NCBI GenBank assembly: GCA_932521035.1
Contig: OW051496.1
Span: forward strand, 5,270,001 to 5,334,000
Length of the DNA: 64,000 bases
Source: Oscheius dolichura
Lineage: Eukaryota; Nematoda; Chromadorea; Rhabditida; Rhabditidae
Reading direction: 5' to 3'
Shown here: positions 24,540 to 35,728 of the stretch, piece by piece
How positions within the stretch are numbered: position 1 is the first letter of the stretch
Layout: each line of letters opens with the position of its first letter
The notes under the pieces: model-generated
The model's database searches: none
The model's input: only the letters and a program-made list of their open reading frames with translations
What the model was told of the DNA's origin: nothing
Position numbers and translations under genes: made by a program

Positions 24540-26595
24540 ATGAGCAAGAACCCCGTGGCTGCAAATGGAGTTGTTGAAGGTGAGTTCTTTATGAACATTG
24601 GAAGTTAGTTGTAGACGATGCACAACCATCAACATCAACGGCAATATTTGGAAACGAAGGCTATATACGTCGTATCGGAGGCGCTCTCGGTATTACAGTC
24701 AATGATATATCGGAACAAGGTTTTTTATTTGCTTTTGTATAAATCAATTTTTTTTAGCAGTCAAAGAAGTTAATAACAACGTGACATACGTTCTGCGCAC
24801 AATAATTGCAGGAAGCCAGCGTTTTGCTCACCATTCTCGTAGGACAAGAATTTTACCAGAAGATGTTGATTCCCACCTGGCTTTAGAACGGAAACCTGTT
24901 AGCCATTGTATTATTAATTAAACATATGCATTCAGACTCTTTTTGGTTTTAAACCACGAGAAATGATTGCGTTACGTCTTGCTGGATCCGGAGGAAAAGA
25001 AATTTTTGTAGAAGATGATAAAGAACTTGAACTTAAACCTATTTATACGGCTGCCGCTCCTAAGGTTCCTCCTATTCCTTCTGTAAGATGTAAGTTAATT
25101 GACAGTTCTGTTTTCAAAAGACCTTTTTACAGCTCATTGGCTAGCCATTGATGGAGAACAACCTGCTGTCCCTGAAAATCCCATTCCAATTAAAAAGGAA
25201 AGCACAGATGGTACATCAGAAACTGCTAAAGAAGAAGAAGCCCAGGTAAAATACAGTAAAATAGAAATTTTTATACAATTGTTCCTATAGGAGGAAGCTA
25301 ATCGTTTGCTAAACATCGTGAGAGGCAGTAAAACAACCGAACATGTGAACATTAAAACGACGACGACACACACTTTGTCTTTGGAACAACAAGTCTATTA
25401 TAAGGAAATCACAGAAGCTATAATGGGAAATGATGATCAGAAAAGGACGGAAGCTCTTCATTCATTAAAAACGGATGCTGGTATTCAACCGTTGGTTGGC
25501 CGCTTTTCTGTAGCCGTTGCTGAAGGTATTTAGCTCCGTTTTAAAAAGATACATTCAATTATAGGAGTTCGATGCAATATAGTGCAGCATAATCTCGCAT
25601 TTCTCATTTATCTCATGCGTCTCGTACAGAGTCTTGTAAATAATTCAACGCTAAGCTTAGACAAATGGGTGAGTACATTATTATTTTCAGAAATAATATA
25701 AATTCAGTTGCATGAATTTTTACCGTCTGTGTTGTCCTGCATTTTGAGTAGACAAGTGTGCACTCGGCCCGAAACCGATAACCATTGGGCGCTACGAGAA
25801 TTTTCGGGGAGATTGCTAGTAGACTTATGCCGGTACTTACTTTTTTGCTGCTATTTAAAAAAAAGAGAATCAGAAAACATCAAGGCTCCGACATTCAATC
25901 CCGCATAATCAAAGTTCTTACAAAAGCTTGGATAGATCATAATGCTTCCATGTCTACTATTTATGGATCACTTTATACACTCGACCATTTTGGACCTGAG
26001 GTTTTGTTGTGTTCTTTTTTAAAATTAGCTACTCATAGACTATACGCTCTGTAGTAATACCAATGATACCTCCATTATATAATCGTATACAAGATACACT
26101 TAAAGATAGGACAGATCACCCTGAAAGGCTTGCCGCTGATAAATTAAATATCTATACAACGGTTAGCATATATAGCTTAGAATATTTTGATTATGTAGAA
26201 AATATTGGTAAATTACATCAGAACTATGCGCCCTGTAAATTTAACGGCATATCAAGATTATGTGGATTTACTTGGTGGTTATGCTGATAGCGTGTACAGG
26301 TTGTTTTTCTTCTCTTTAATTTACAAATGATTAACAGAGTTGTCTCAGCTGATGTACCAACTGCAAGGGTTATGCCAGGCAGAACTATTCATACAACCCC
26401 AAATCCAATGCAAGGTTTTCAAAGGGGAGGAACCGTTTTTTCTGCAAGGGGAAGTCGAAGCATGACTAATGGTAGCCAACAGGTATTGCTATTCATTTAT
26501 GTTTTACCTTGGTATAGGTCCGCTACACCACCAATAACGTGCCACGTCGTCCAACAGTAAATACTCCGGGAACGACTCGCCCTCCGCTATCATGA
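24540..26595 (+). CDS. TAF6-type TFIID subunit, copy 2
   Basis: Second TAF6 paralogue. After a short head, a divergent histone fold ([56 protein letters not shown]), then TLFGF and [20 protein letters not shown], which is closer to the animal consensus than in copy 1. The HEAT domain shows [68 protein letters not shown] and [11 protein letters not shown]. The C-terminus carries a Thr/Arg/Gly-rich extension ([18 protein letters not shown]) absent from copy 1. The ATG directly abuts a GTGTGCAG acceptor. The two copies share the domain plan but few identical stretches, so the duplication is old although they remain neighbours. Confidence 0.87.
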
Positions 26596-26880
26596 GTTTA
26601 TTGGTCTCATCATCTTATCCGGTAAAAATTTGAGTATTTAGAAATTCTCAAATATATTTTTATTTAGGCATGTTTGATACAGGTATCTCATCTTATGATG
26701 CTCAAACAATACTTTCGATTCTTTTTTACTACATTTTTTACATATCTTATACACAGTACTCTCACACCTTTTTTTGTGACATCATTCATAGAGTCTAATA
26801 AACCGTTGAGTTTAGGTTCCTAATGACACTTCACAAGAAATATTAGTTTCACTTTTTCAGCTCCCATTTGTTTTTATTTA
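26596..26880. other. 3' flank of TAF6 copy 2
   Basis: AT-rich DNA with no exon; the composition turns GC-richer just beyond it. Confidence 0.4.
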
Positions 26881-27465
26881 TTACAATTTTGTTGCCAGCC
26901 GTTCTCCTCCTACATATTTGATAAGAAAGATGACTATCGGGGTCGAGACCTTGGTTTCAATCGTCCTTCGCAGATGATATCTTCCTCCGATGACCCCTAT
27001 GGCGATCTTTTTCAGCAATCGTCGTCCAGCCCCCTTACCAGATTTTATGATGTGTGCGCGCCTATTTAAAGATTGAAGAGACAAGTGCTGCTGAAGTATA
27101 AAAATAAAACGGTAGAGCAGATAAATCTGGTGATCACTGTGACAGCCGGGATCATCTCTTGAGGACGGCTTCATCCAGTCTTGATAAACTCGACTGGTCC
27201 GGATCTTAGGATTCAGCCCCGTTATCCGTGATACGGTAGCAGGAGTAGGCCGGCCAGTACTTTGTCGAAATCTACAGCCCGATTTGATTCCCGGCGGCCT
27301 TTGCAGTTTTCGTGCTGATTTGTGATGTTCATCGATCACAGGACTACGGTGTACTCGACCAACAGTCGTTTTGTTCTGGCCCGTTGCCAGCCGTATCACC
27401 TTATCTTCAAACTTTCTCGCAGTCGTCACGCCTCCTCGTTTCCTGTTTCGTTGTACGGCAAACAT
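26881..27465 (-). CDS. Hypothetical basic protein, intronless
   Basis: An uninterrupted 194-codon frame rich in Arg, Lys and Thr. No domain was recognised. It contains two weakly hydrophobic stretches (IYLLYRFIFILQQHLSLQ and TPIVIFLIKYV). On its strand an AATAAATAAA overlaps the stop codon (26873-26882), which supports a transcript ending here. Against it: no introns in a window where all confirmed genes have several, and no homology I can name. It could be an orphan gene, a retrocopy remnant or chance. Confidence 0.33.
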   Translation of the reverse strand: MFAVQRNRKRGGVTTARKFEDKVIRLATGQNKTTVGRVHRSPVIDEHHKSARKLQRPPGIKSGCRFRQSTGRPTPATVSRITGLNPKIRTSRVYQDWMKPSSRDDPGCHSDHQIYLLYRFIFILQQHLSLQSLNRRAHIIKSGKGAGRRLLKKIAIGVIGGRYHLRRTIETKVSTPIVIFLIKYVGGERLATKL

Positions 27466-30400
27466 TCTGAATCAGCGGTGCTCAAACAATGGAGACGACG
27501 CCGGCTGTCAGCCCGGCTACACAGCACTTTTTGGACTGTTTAGGGACCTGTGATAAAAGAGAGGCGAGAGAGAGAGGATATAGCCTGGAAATGTACTTGA
27601 AACAGGCACGGAAGAAACAAACAGAGCCGTCTACCATGACACGCTACCACAAATATTTGGCCCTATTCTTACCCCCGCCCCGGGACTCTTCAAAGGTCAA
27701 AAGTTGACTGACTGACAGTCAATATCCACTTCTTTTTGTATTTTTACACTCTGCCCCCCTCCTCCTCCTGCAAAAAAAGCCACATTACACAGTTCCTAGG
27801 CCTCGGAAGTGAGGCCCCTCCCAGTTATTACAAAGTGCCTCCCCCCTTTATCCGGCCGGTTGGAACGAGATCCGAACAGTGATCATTTTTGGAGCTGAAC
27901 TCTGCTGGGGAGCACATTTTGGTGGCTCCTCGGGGGGGGGGGGGGGGGGGGGGGGGGGGCGCACCGTCACATGGAGACTACGGTGATAAGGGGGATGCGG
28001 TCTTGGACTTTTGCTCTTGTCCGCTGGTTTGCTGGTCTATTGATCGGCCTGTCCGGGATGGCCTTGAGATGCGCGAGAAACAGACGAAAACTGCCTTGAC
28101 AGGACCCACTTTGGGGGACAGAACGGCAGAGAGACTAGAGACGGCGCGGGCTTTGATGCTGAACTTTCTCGTTGCCAAGGACCATCCACCCAGGGCCCCG
28201 GCAACTCCTTACTCCGGCCAGCTGCCAATCCACCTGGGCCCCACGATTAGCCATCTCCCCTGGCCCTTAATGACATGTCAGTCCTCCTCATCTAATGAAG
28301 TCCCCGTTCAGCTGGTCATACACCCTCCGACCTTCAATTATTCATGCTTTTTTGAGTCGGAATGTCCTTGGGCGGAAGCGATCTTTGCTCTTGTTTGTTC
28401 TTTGAGGAGAGTCCTTCCCCCACTGACGCTGATCTGGCACGAATCTCCCCCGCAGTCTGTTTTAATGGACATCCCCCGACTGGTTCTCGCCGGTGATCGT
28501 TGACACCCCAAGGAAGACTTCTTCTGGTGGCCGGGATAATCCAATCATATTAGTGACCAGGCTGAGATCGGGAGGATAGCCTCTGAAGGGGGACACAGAG
28601 ACCAGACATCCTCCGGCGAGCCAGTCGGCTGGTCCATATCACCCCGGCCTATCTATCGATTCCCCGCTTGATAGTCTGGGGGCGTCCAACTACCGTACTT
28701 GGCCGAGGTCACGTCCTCGTGTAGTATGTCCTTCTTGCCCATTTTCTGTTCCCCCAACTGGCATATGTCTCTTCCATCCCGCGAGAGGCCCCCTGCCCCC
28801 CACCACTGTAGTAGTGCCTGTCACATCCTCCCCGTTATCTCCTTCTTCCCCCTATCATTTGATCTCTTCGTTCCAGCAGCAAAGGACCTTTCAAGGGCAC
28901 ATCAATCCTCGCCTGCGTACAAAATATTCTCGTGTCTCTAATCCCCGGCTTCTCCAAAGATCATTCGACGAGTCCTCCAAAAGGGAGGATGGAGGGGCCC
29001 CCGTGTAATTGATCTCTGGAAACGACGTCATCCTCCCTGCCAAAACCGAAACGAGTCCCTCTGTATCACACGGGGAGAGATCAACGAGGTCTCCCTTCGA
29101 TTCTGATCTTTGCCGCCTCGTCGGCAGCAGTTATCGATTTTCCTCTACGTAGGCTGCCGTCTTTGCGCTACCCGCAACGTCGGGACACTCTCGCGCACCC
29201 ACCGGCACCCCCAACCACCTGCTACCTGCCCCTTCTGCCCTTCACCTAATCCTCATCCTTCCTCTGCCCCCTCCCCTCGAGGGATCGAAAGAGCTATTCC
29301 GCGTCTAGGGGGCCGTGAACCGGAGGACACCAGTCACGTGAATTGGAAAGGCCAGATGGCCCGCCTGTCCTCCGATTGACCTCATGGGAAATTCCCACGA
29401 GTCCGCAAAATACCTTCCCTATTTTTTGGGACTGCCCTTATTATTTACACTGTCTTCGTTTCGAAAGTGCGAGTTCCCCCAAGACTTTCTCATAAACAGC
29501 CGGCTGCCCAGACAAGTGCCCCGTACCCCGAACCCCGTGTCCCTCGTCTCCCAGTCCAATCTACATTCTCTCTCCTCCAAATCCTCCACGTGTTCCGCTC
29601 TTTGATCCCTGTACCCGGAAGGCCGTGCCCCGTGTATTCTACCTTGAATGGAGTGATACGGATGGCTGGCCCCGACCAAAAGTCAAGAACATTTCGCCTT
29701 CTGATCTCCGAACTAATTGAACCAGCGTAAATATTGCCTGCGAGTGTTTTTACACTGAACCATCTCTCCGCCGCGACAACAATTACCTTCTTCATCTTAT
29801 TTCGATTATTCTCAACCGGCCAGAGATCGCCCGGCTCCCGACACGAAAAAGTACACATTTTAACCCCCGAGAAATCCAATTCGTGTTTTCCTGTTATTTT
29901 GCCCGGTCGGCCCCCCTCTAATTGGCATAGAGAGAGAGAGAGAGAGAAATATTCCCGGAAAGGGGGGGGGGGGTACCCCCCGTCGGACAATGTTGTCCTT
30001 TTCTTCCTCCGCATCGTCGTCGTCGTCCTTTTCCCCTATTGATCCGTCGACGATCGGAACTAACCAAACTCTATAAATACTCCATCACCTGTTATTTTTT
30101 ACTCCACCCAGCTGCTCCAACTCCATTCCAAACGACACCAGAGATCCGATTGTTCCATCCTCCCGCCCGGGGGCCATATTAGCCGTGGAGCAGTGTTTTG
30201 CCAGCTGTCCTAATACTCTCTCCCGATATTAGAATATTCTTCGTCCTCTGGAAAACACGGCTTTGTTTATCTCCAAGTGCCAGTCTGTTCCCCCTTTTCC
30301 TTTCTTTTTGATCTCCTCAGCCGCCTTTCGACATTCCCTCGGCCCCGAAAAAATGTTCCTCTGATCTTCGAGGGTGTCTTTTTTCTCAATAGGCGGAGTC

Positions 30401-31240
30401 TGTGCGAGACTCGGGGTTTGTACCTTGCTCCCGGCGAGTCGATCTACCTCGTCGGTCGCCTACTAGAGTAGGAAGAATTGCTCGCCAATCGATGGTCGCT
30501 CATTGTCGATTCAGCTGTTCCTCCTCTGCTCATTGCCCTTTTAATAACATACCCGAAAACTGCCCTCATTCGGCCCTCGAGACCCCTCTTCTCCCAGTTG
30601 ATCCTGTTCTTTGACACCAGACAAAAACCACGCCTTCTTCGTTTTGTTAAGGGAATTAGTCAGCCGGGTGCCTCTTCCATCAAAAGTGGCCAGTGTGTCA
30701 GTGACTTTTCGCGTCGCCCGCTGTCAGAATTCCTCCAAAATAGTGTGTTTTTGCATTGCGTCACGTGTGTTGCTATAGTCATGCTTGGACCTCGTCCTGT
30801 TTACAGCCGGCCGTCCCATTGATCACCGGCGGGAGTCCCTCCTCGCCCAGAGAACGGCCGGCCTCGTCTGTCCTCCTCCCTCCAGAAGGCCGGCATCCTC
30901 CCGCCACCCGGCCAGTTCGCTTCTCCCCCTAATGGGGCGTTCGTGAATCGATTCATTTTCCATCCCGCAAATTCCCATGCTTCGGATATCCAATCAGTCC
31001 CGATATCCTTTGTATTCGCCCTCTCGCGACTTCCCCCTGTTTACATCTCTCGTCCCTTATCTTCCCGGGCATTCTGAATAATCACCCCTGCAAAATACGC
31101 GTTAGCCGTCACAATCCTCATCCGGCTAATCTCTCCATCCACATTTCTCTCATCTCTTTCCGTCCTCATCAACTTCTGTACTTTTAGCCCGTCTCTATCT
31201 CATCTCCCCTCGATCTGGAACACGAGTCTCCCGGCGGACG
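27466..31240. other. Long GC-rich region without a recognised gene
   Basis: Strongly pyrimidine-rich on the plus strand. It contains long open frames (for example 27889-28503) only because of low-complexity composition; none shows a domain or paired splice sites. It contains a 28-G run, GA tracts around 29930-29947 and a 12-G run at 29962-29973. Probably the upstream regulatory region of the Gln-rich gene that starts at 31241. Confidence 0.4.
27932..27959 (+). repeat. Run of 28 G residues
   Basis: An uninterrupted G tract. Long G/C tracts are known in C. elegans, where they depend on the DOG-1/FANCJ helicase for stability. Able to form a G-quadruplex. Its exact length may be affected by assembly. 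Confidence 0.9.
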
Positions 31241-34187
31241 ATGAATCCGCCCAGCCAGGGTTCTCACCTGCTCAACGGAGCCGGGCTCACGGTTAGTTTC
31301 CCTCTCTGCAATAGAAAAGCCGAATACTTGGCGGAAGTTCTTTGGGGTCAGTCCAGAACTAGAATCTAGCCAGTCCGCTCGTCCCCCCGAGGCGCTTCTT
31401 TTGTAGTTTGTTCCCCGAGATAAGACTAGGCCGCTTATCAGTTCCTTTCTTTCCCCGAGCGGCGTCATGTCCACGGACTTTCGGGTTTCGTGTCCTTTCG
31501 CCAGCCAACCAACTCTTTGTTTTAGTTGCAACAACAGCAACAACAACTCCAGCAGCTTCTCTCCAATGGTCTCAGCACTCAACAACTCGCCCAGCTCCTC
31601 TCCATCCAACAGTCCACTCCCCAGCTCAATGGCTTCGGTGGACCCACTATCACTACCTCAATCTCCAACCAACACCCTCAGGTACTCCACAGAGATCTTC
31701 CTTTAAATTCCTCCTCCTTCCAGCCGACTTCTCAATTTGTCCTCCCTACTCATGTCTCGTCCCAGGTGCAACAGCATCAGCAAGTGCCCCAGTCTCAGCC
31801 GTCGGCCCCGTCTCTGCCGTGGCCTACTTGCACTGCCTTCCCCTTGACAAGAGTTCCCTACTTTGATGTCAACACCTACAAGGTCGGCCGGTGCTATGTC
31901 CTTTAGCGAACTGTTTCCTTTTAGTCAGTGAATCTAGATGTCAGCCCGAGCTGTGACCCCAATGGCCTCGACCTGCCCCTCGGTGATATGAACACTTTAA
32001 GGTGAGAAGGCCGAGAGAAAGATCCGATCGACGGGTGCGCTTTGGATCGGACGGGGGATGACCGAAAAAAACTTGAAATCTTCTAGGTTCTTCTTCAATT
32101 TGGGAGTACAACAATCCAAGGTTCTGATGCTCGCCTCTAAAAGTAACCAGCACTCCATGAACGCCGAGGTTTGTTGCTTCGGGATTAGGGGCTTCCGTCT
32201 TACGCAAATCGGTGTTTAACAGGGGATTGTAGGTGCAGATGGGGCAGATGGGACATGTACAACAGCAACAGCCACAGAACGTGAATCTGATGGAACAGCT
32301 CAACATGAATAACAGCCACCTCCTCCGTCAGATGGCTGCCCAACAGGCTCAGCAGCAAGCCCAACAGCAGGCGGCAGCTCAACAAGCAGCGGCTCAAGCT
32401 CAAGCTCAAGCTCAAGCTCAAGCTCAGGCTCAGGCTCAAGCTCAAGCTCAAGCTCAAGCTCAGGCACACGCAAATCAGACTCCCGTGATGCAGTCTCTGG
32501 CCCATCAACAACAGCAACTGGCACAGCAGAACCAGCTGCTCCTGGCCACGGCCCGTGCTCATGTGAGTTTTCCCCTATTTGTGGTGTAGTCCTCTATGTC
32601 TAGGGTTTAACGGAAAGGCACCTAGCTCAGTTTGGGATCCAAACTCCTGAAATTGTTCAGCTTGCCCAGTCTGCTTCCCAGGTCCAACAGGTCCCTCAGA
32701 CTTTACCCACGGCCGTCTCCGTCGCCACCGTCAGTTCATCGGTTCGTGCCATTATTTTTCCATTGAGGAGGTTCTCTTTCAGATGACCAGGGCGACTCCC
32801 TCAGTCCGAGACTATCCCAGTGCCAAGAACTCCGTCGGCTCGGACCAGGCCCCCGATACCAGCGCCCTGATGCTCCACCAGGCTCTGCTCAATATTAGTG
32901 GGTTGTTGTCCAGCCAATTACCCATTCCGGCTTCCAGACAACAAACCGAACGTGACTGCCCCCTCCTTGCACGACGCGAGGATACAACTCCTCGGACAAC
33001 AAGTCCATAACCAGCCAATGTCCATGCACCAGTCTGTTGACCCGATGCTCAAGGCAGCCGCCGCTGTGGCCGAGGTCTTAAAACCCGTAGCAGTAGGGGG
33101 AGGGAGTGGAGATGCTGCCGTCTCCCCACGGCCACCCATACCCGTGGATCCGTCACCCCCAAAGGCACTGATAGAGGCCACCCGACACCAACAGGTATGC
33201 CCCTCGGCCGGAGAGAATATCCTCAAATAGGCACAGACCTCGCCTCCAACGAGTCTACCCATGTCCACATCTGCGGCGGACATTCTGTTAAGGAACAGGA
33301 CAGAGCCTATAATTGGAGCAATCCGACCGGGGTCTGCCCGAGAAATGCCGATACAGTCCACGGCGAATGGAATGCACGGAAAGGTGGGAGCAGCCGGGTG
33401 GATGGTAGTAAAGGATGTTTTTAGACGAGTGCCCCTCCCAGCATAAATCCAGATGAGACCCCGACACATCTGTTCCAAGTCTCAGAGAAACACTTCACGG
33501 AGGCCTTCACCAAGGGAGCCCAGTCAGTTTACTCGGTGACAAGGGACAGACAGACACATTCAGAGCAAATCCTATTGGCATAGCTGGCCGGCCGGATGGA
33601 CATCACGTCGGGAGCTCGAATGACGACGGCGCCCGAGGATCGGCTCCGCTGGTGGACGTCAAGAGAGAGGATGACGAAAACAAGCCAGCGGTGAGTGGAG
33701 TGAGGGTGGTGCATGTAATGTCTCCGGCTTCAGTTGGCCCCTATTTTGATGATGTCTTTCCTGAATTCCTGCATGTCCACCATGAAACACACCCTCAACA
33801 CCAGCGGGGTCCCTGTCTCCCTTGATAACCACGGCCAGCCGGTAGGAATAGGCCAAATCCCGGATACTGCCCATCTTCAGGTGGACTTCTCCTCAAGGCC
33901 CGTGGATAAGATATTCCAACAAGCCCGGCAGCAACAGGCCATGAACAACATCCGGGAGATGTCGCCCCTCAAGAGGAAGCCCTCGCCGACCACCACGCAG
34001 CCGGAGGTCATCACAGTCCCCGACAGTGAGTCTCCTTCCCCCTTCCCTCTTTGAATAGCATCTTGTAGGCTCCTCCCCGGGAGAGAAAGAAGGCTCGCCA
34101 GTGGTGAAGGTGGACTCGGACGACAGGAGCGACAGCGGGAGCGAGGCGGGCGGCAAGCGGCTACGAATAGCGACAGATGAGGAATAG
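31241..34187 (+). CDS. Gln-rich, probably nuclear protein (putative transcription cofactor)
   Basis: Not matched to a named family. The spliced model starts MNPPSQGSHLLNGAGLT, then LQQQQQQLQQLLSNGL and another Gln/Ser/Pro-rich exon, a more structured part (VPYFDVNTYK, VNLDVSPSCDPNGLDLPLGD, NLGVQQSKVLMLASKSNQ), then a Gln/Ala block with an (AQ) run encoded at 32393-32465. Later parts include LTERHLAQFGIQTPEIVQLA, STSAADILLRNRTEPIIGAI, VDVKREDDENKP (a psi-K-x-E SUMO-type site), SFLNSCMSTMKHTLNTSGV, and an acidic, then basic end (DDRSDSGSEAGGKRLRIATD, with KRLR as a possible nuclear signal). At least ten introns of about 40 bases keep the frame, including 33522-33562. Composition is that of prion-like Gln-rich transcription regulators; function is inferred only from this. 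Confidence 0.7.
32393..32465 (+). repeat. CAAGCT hexanucleotide repeat encoding (Gln-Ala)n
   Basis: Eleven or so copies of CAAGCT/CAGGCT inside an exon of the Gln-rich gene, giving alternating Gln and Ala. The CAA/CAG mix suggests it is not a very recent expansion throughout. Confidence 0.85.
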
Positions 34188-35728
34188 CTGCCCCGTCCCC
34201 CCTCTCACAATGTTCTCAGTCCTGGGTCTTGTCATACTCAATTCTCTTGTCTTTTCGCCTCCAATGATCTGCTAGGTATCATCCTCCTCTAGTATCTTCT
34301 AATTCTGACTGTGATCTTTCCCTCATTGTACATTTGTCCGTATTCTATATTATATTATTATGTTTTTGTTGTCCTCCCGAGAGTTTTATACTATATCAAA
34401 ATATGTCGTCAATCAAGTCAAAAATTAAAAATTCGTTAAACACACATTTCGCCTTCAATGAAACAACAAAGGAACAGACAGTGCCAACACTGAGCTTTTA
34501 CGCCTGTGAGATACAAAGGAAAACAGAACAAATACCGGGAAACGAACAAATACACTCCCAGGCACAGCCGGGAACAACAACCGAGGGCAGCCGGCTAGCA
34601 AAAACAACCAAGGCCGACAGCTATTTCGAGAGTTCCGGCTTCTCCCCTTTGGCAGGGCTATCCCCCTAAACAACTTACCCACAACTTCCTCGTCTCCTCC
34701 TTCGGATACTTTTCGCTGATCCGACGAGTGGCTCGTTTCTACGCTATTTGACCTTGCGTGAAGCGTCGATTATTGTCCAAATTCTTGAGATGATAGAGCA
34801 AAGAACGCTTCTTATTCCGGATGGGTTTACTTTCTACAAGTAGTCGTTTACAAGCAAACATCGCTACTACGTGAAGATCCTCGTGGTGGAGTGGAGTCAG
34901 CCAAAACCTGAAAAACAAACAACCAGCAAGAGAGAGAGAGAGAACCCTAAAGGGGATCTCCATATTAAGGACAGGACGAGCAAGGTGGCCAGAAAGTGGC
35001 AGGCAGAGTAATGGGATCAAGGTAGAAGTAAACGGGCACCGGTTGGAATACTGGTATACGGCACGGATTTCTGATTCTTATGACGGCAAGAACACCGCAT
35101 ACCTGAAGAATTATTGAGAAAAGTGGAAGAGACTGTCCTCAATAGCAGACACCCCAAGTATTCCCTCGACTAACGCGGCCTTTCTTGGCCGTTGAGCCCT
35201 CTCACTTGAAATCTGCAGTTTTTATGACAACTGCTCTCGGCTACAACCCGCCCTGATTAGGGTATTCAGCATCGTCGCTTCCTCGGCCGACCCTCCGTCA
35301 CGCCAAACTTCCGTCCGAAGGCCGTGAGCCGAGCCGACACTGCCAGTCCTAGTCCGTGTCTGGTCCGTACTTCTCTGCCAGTTTTACTCCCTTCACGGAT
35401 AGCCAACGTGTGATTGCGTAGTGATTTAGTGTCGGACGGGGCTGAGCTTCGCGCCACGCGACTCCCCAGGGGACCGGGAAGGCTGCTCAAAACTTGTCCA
35501 CATCGATTTAGGCTCTGTTATTTCACACCATTTTTTCCCGTTTACTACGCAGACAATCTGCTGTGGTTGGCAGGGGGGAGTCCACTTAGAGAGGCGGGTG
35601 GAGTACTGTACCTTCTGGCCACCTCGCCCCTCCTGTCCTCCTTCTCTCTTCTTCAGAGTGTCCTCCCTATAAACTCTTCTTATTTTCAGTAAAGTGGGTG
35701 TAGATGGGCCTGATGTAGCAGGCCGTAG
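34188..35728. other. Intergenic region before the esterase-like gene
   Basis: No supported exon. Minus-strand frame 34739-35020 (ends NNRRFTQGQIA) has no recognised domain. GA tract near 34930-34943. Probably 3' UTR of the Gln-rich gene and promoter of the esterase-like gene. Confidence 0.4.

Noticed and set aside
27889-28503. 204-codon plus-strand frame containing a poly-Gly run
   Set aside because: The Gly run is just the 28-G tract; no domain, no splice sites, and composition-driven openness in several frames.
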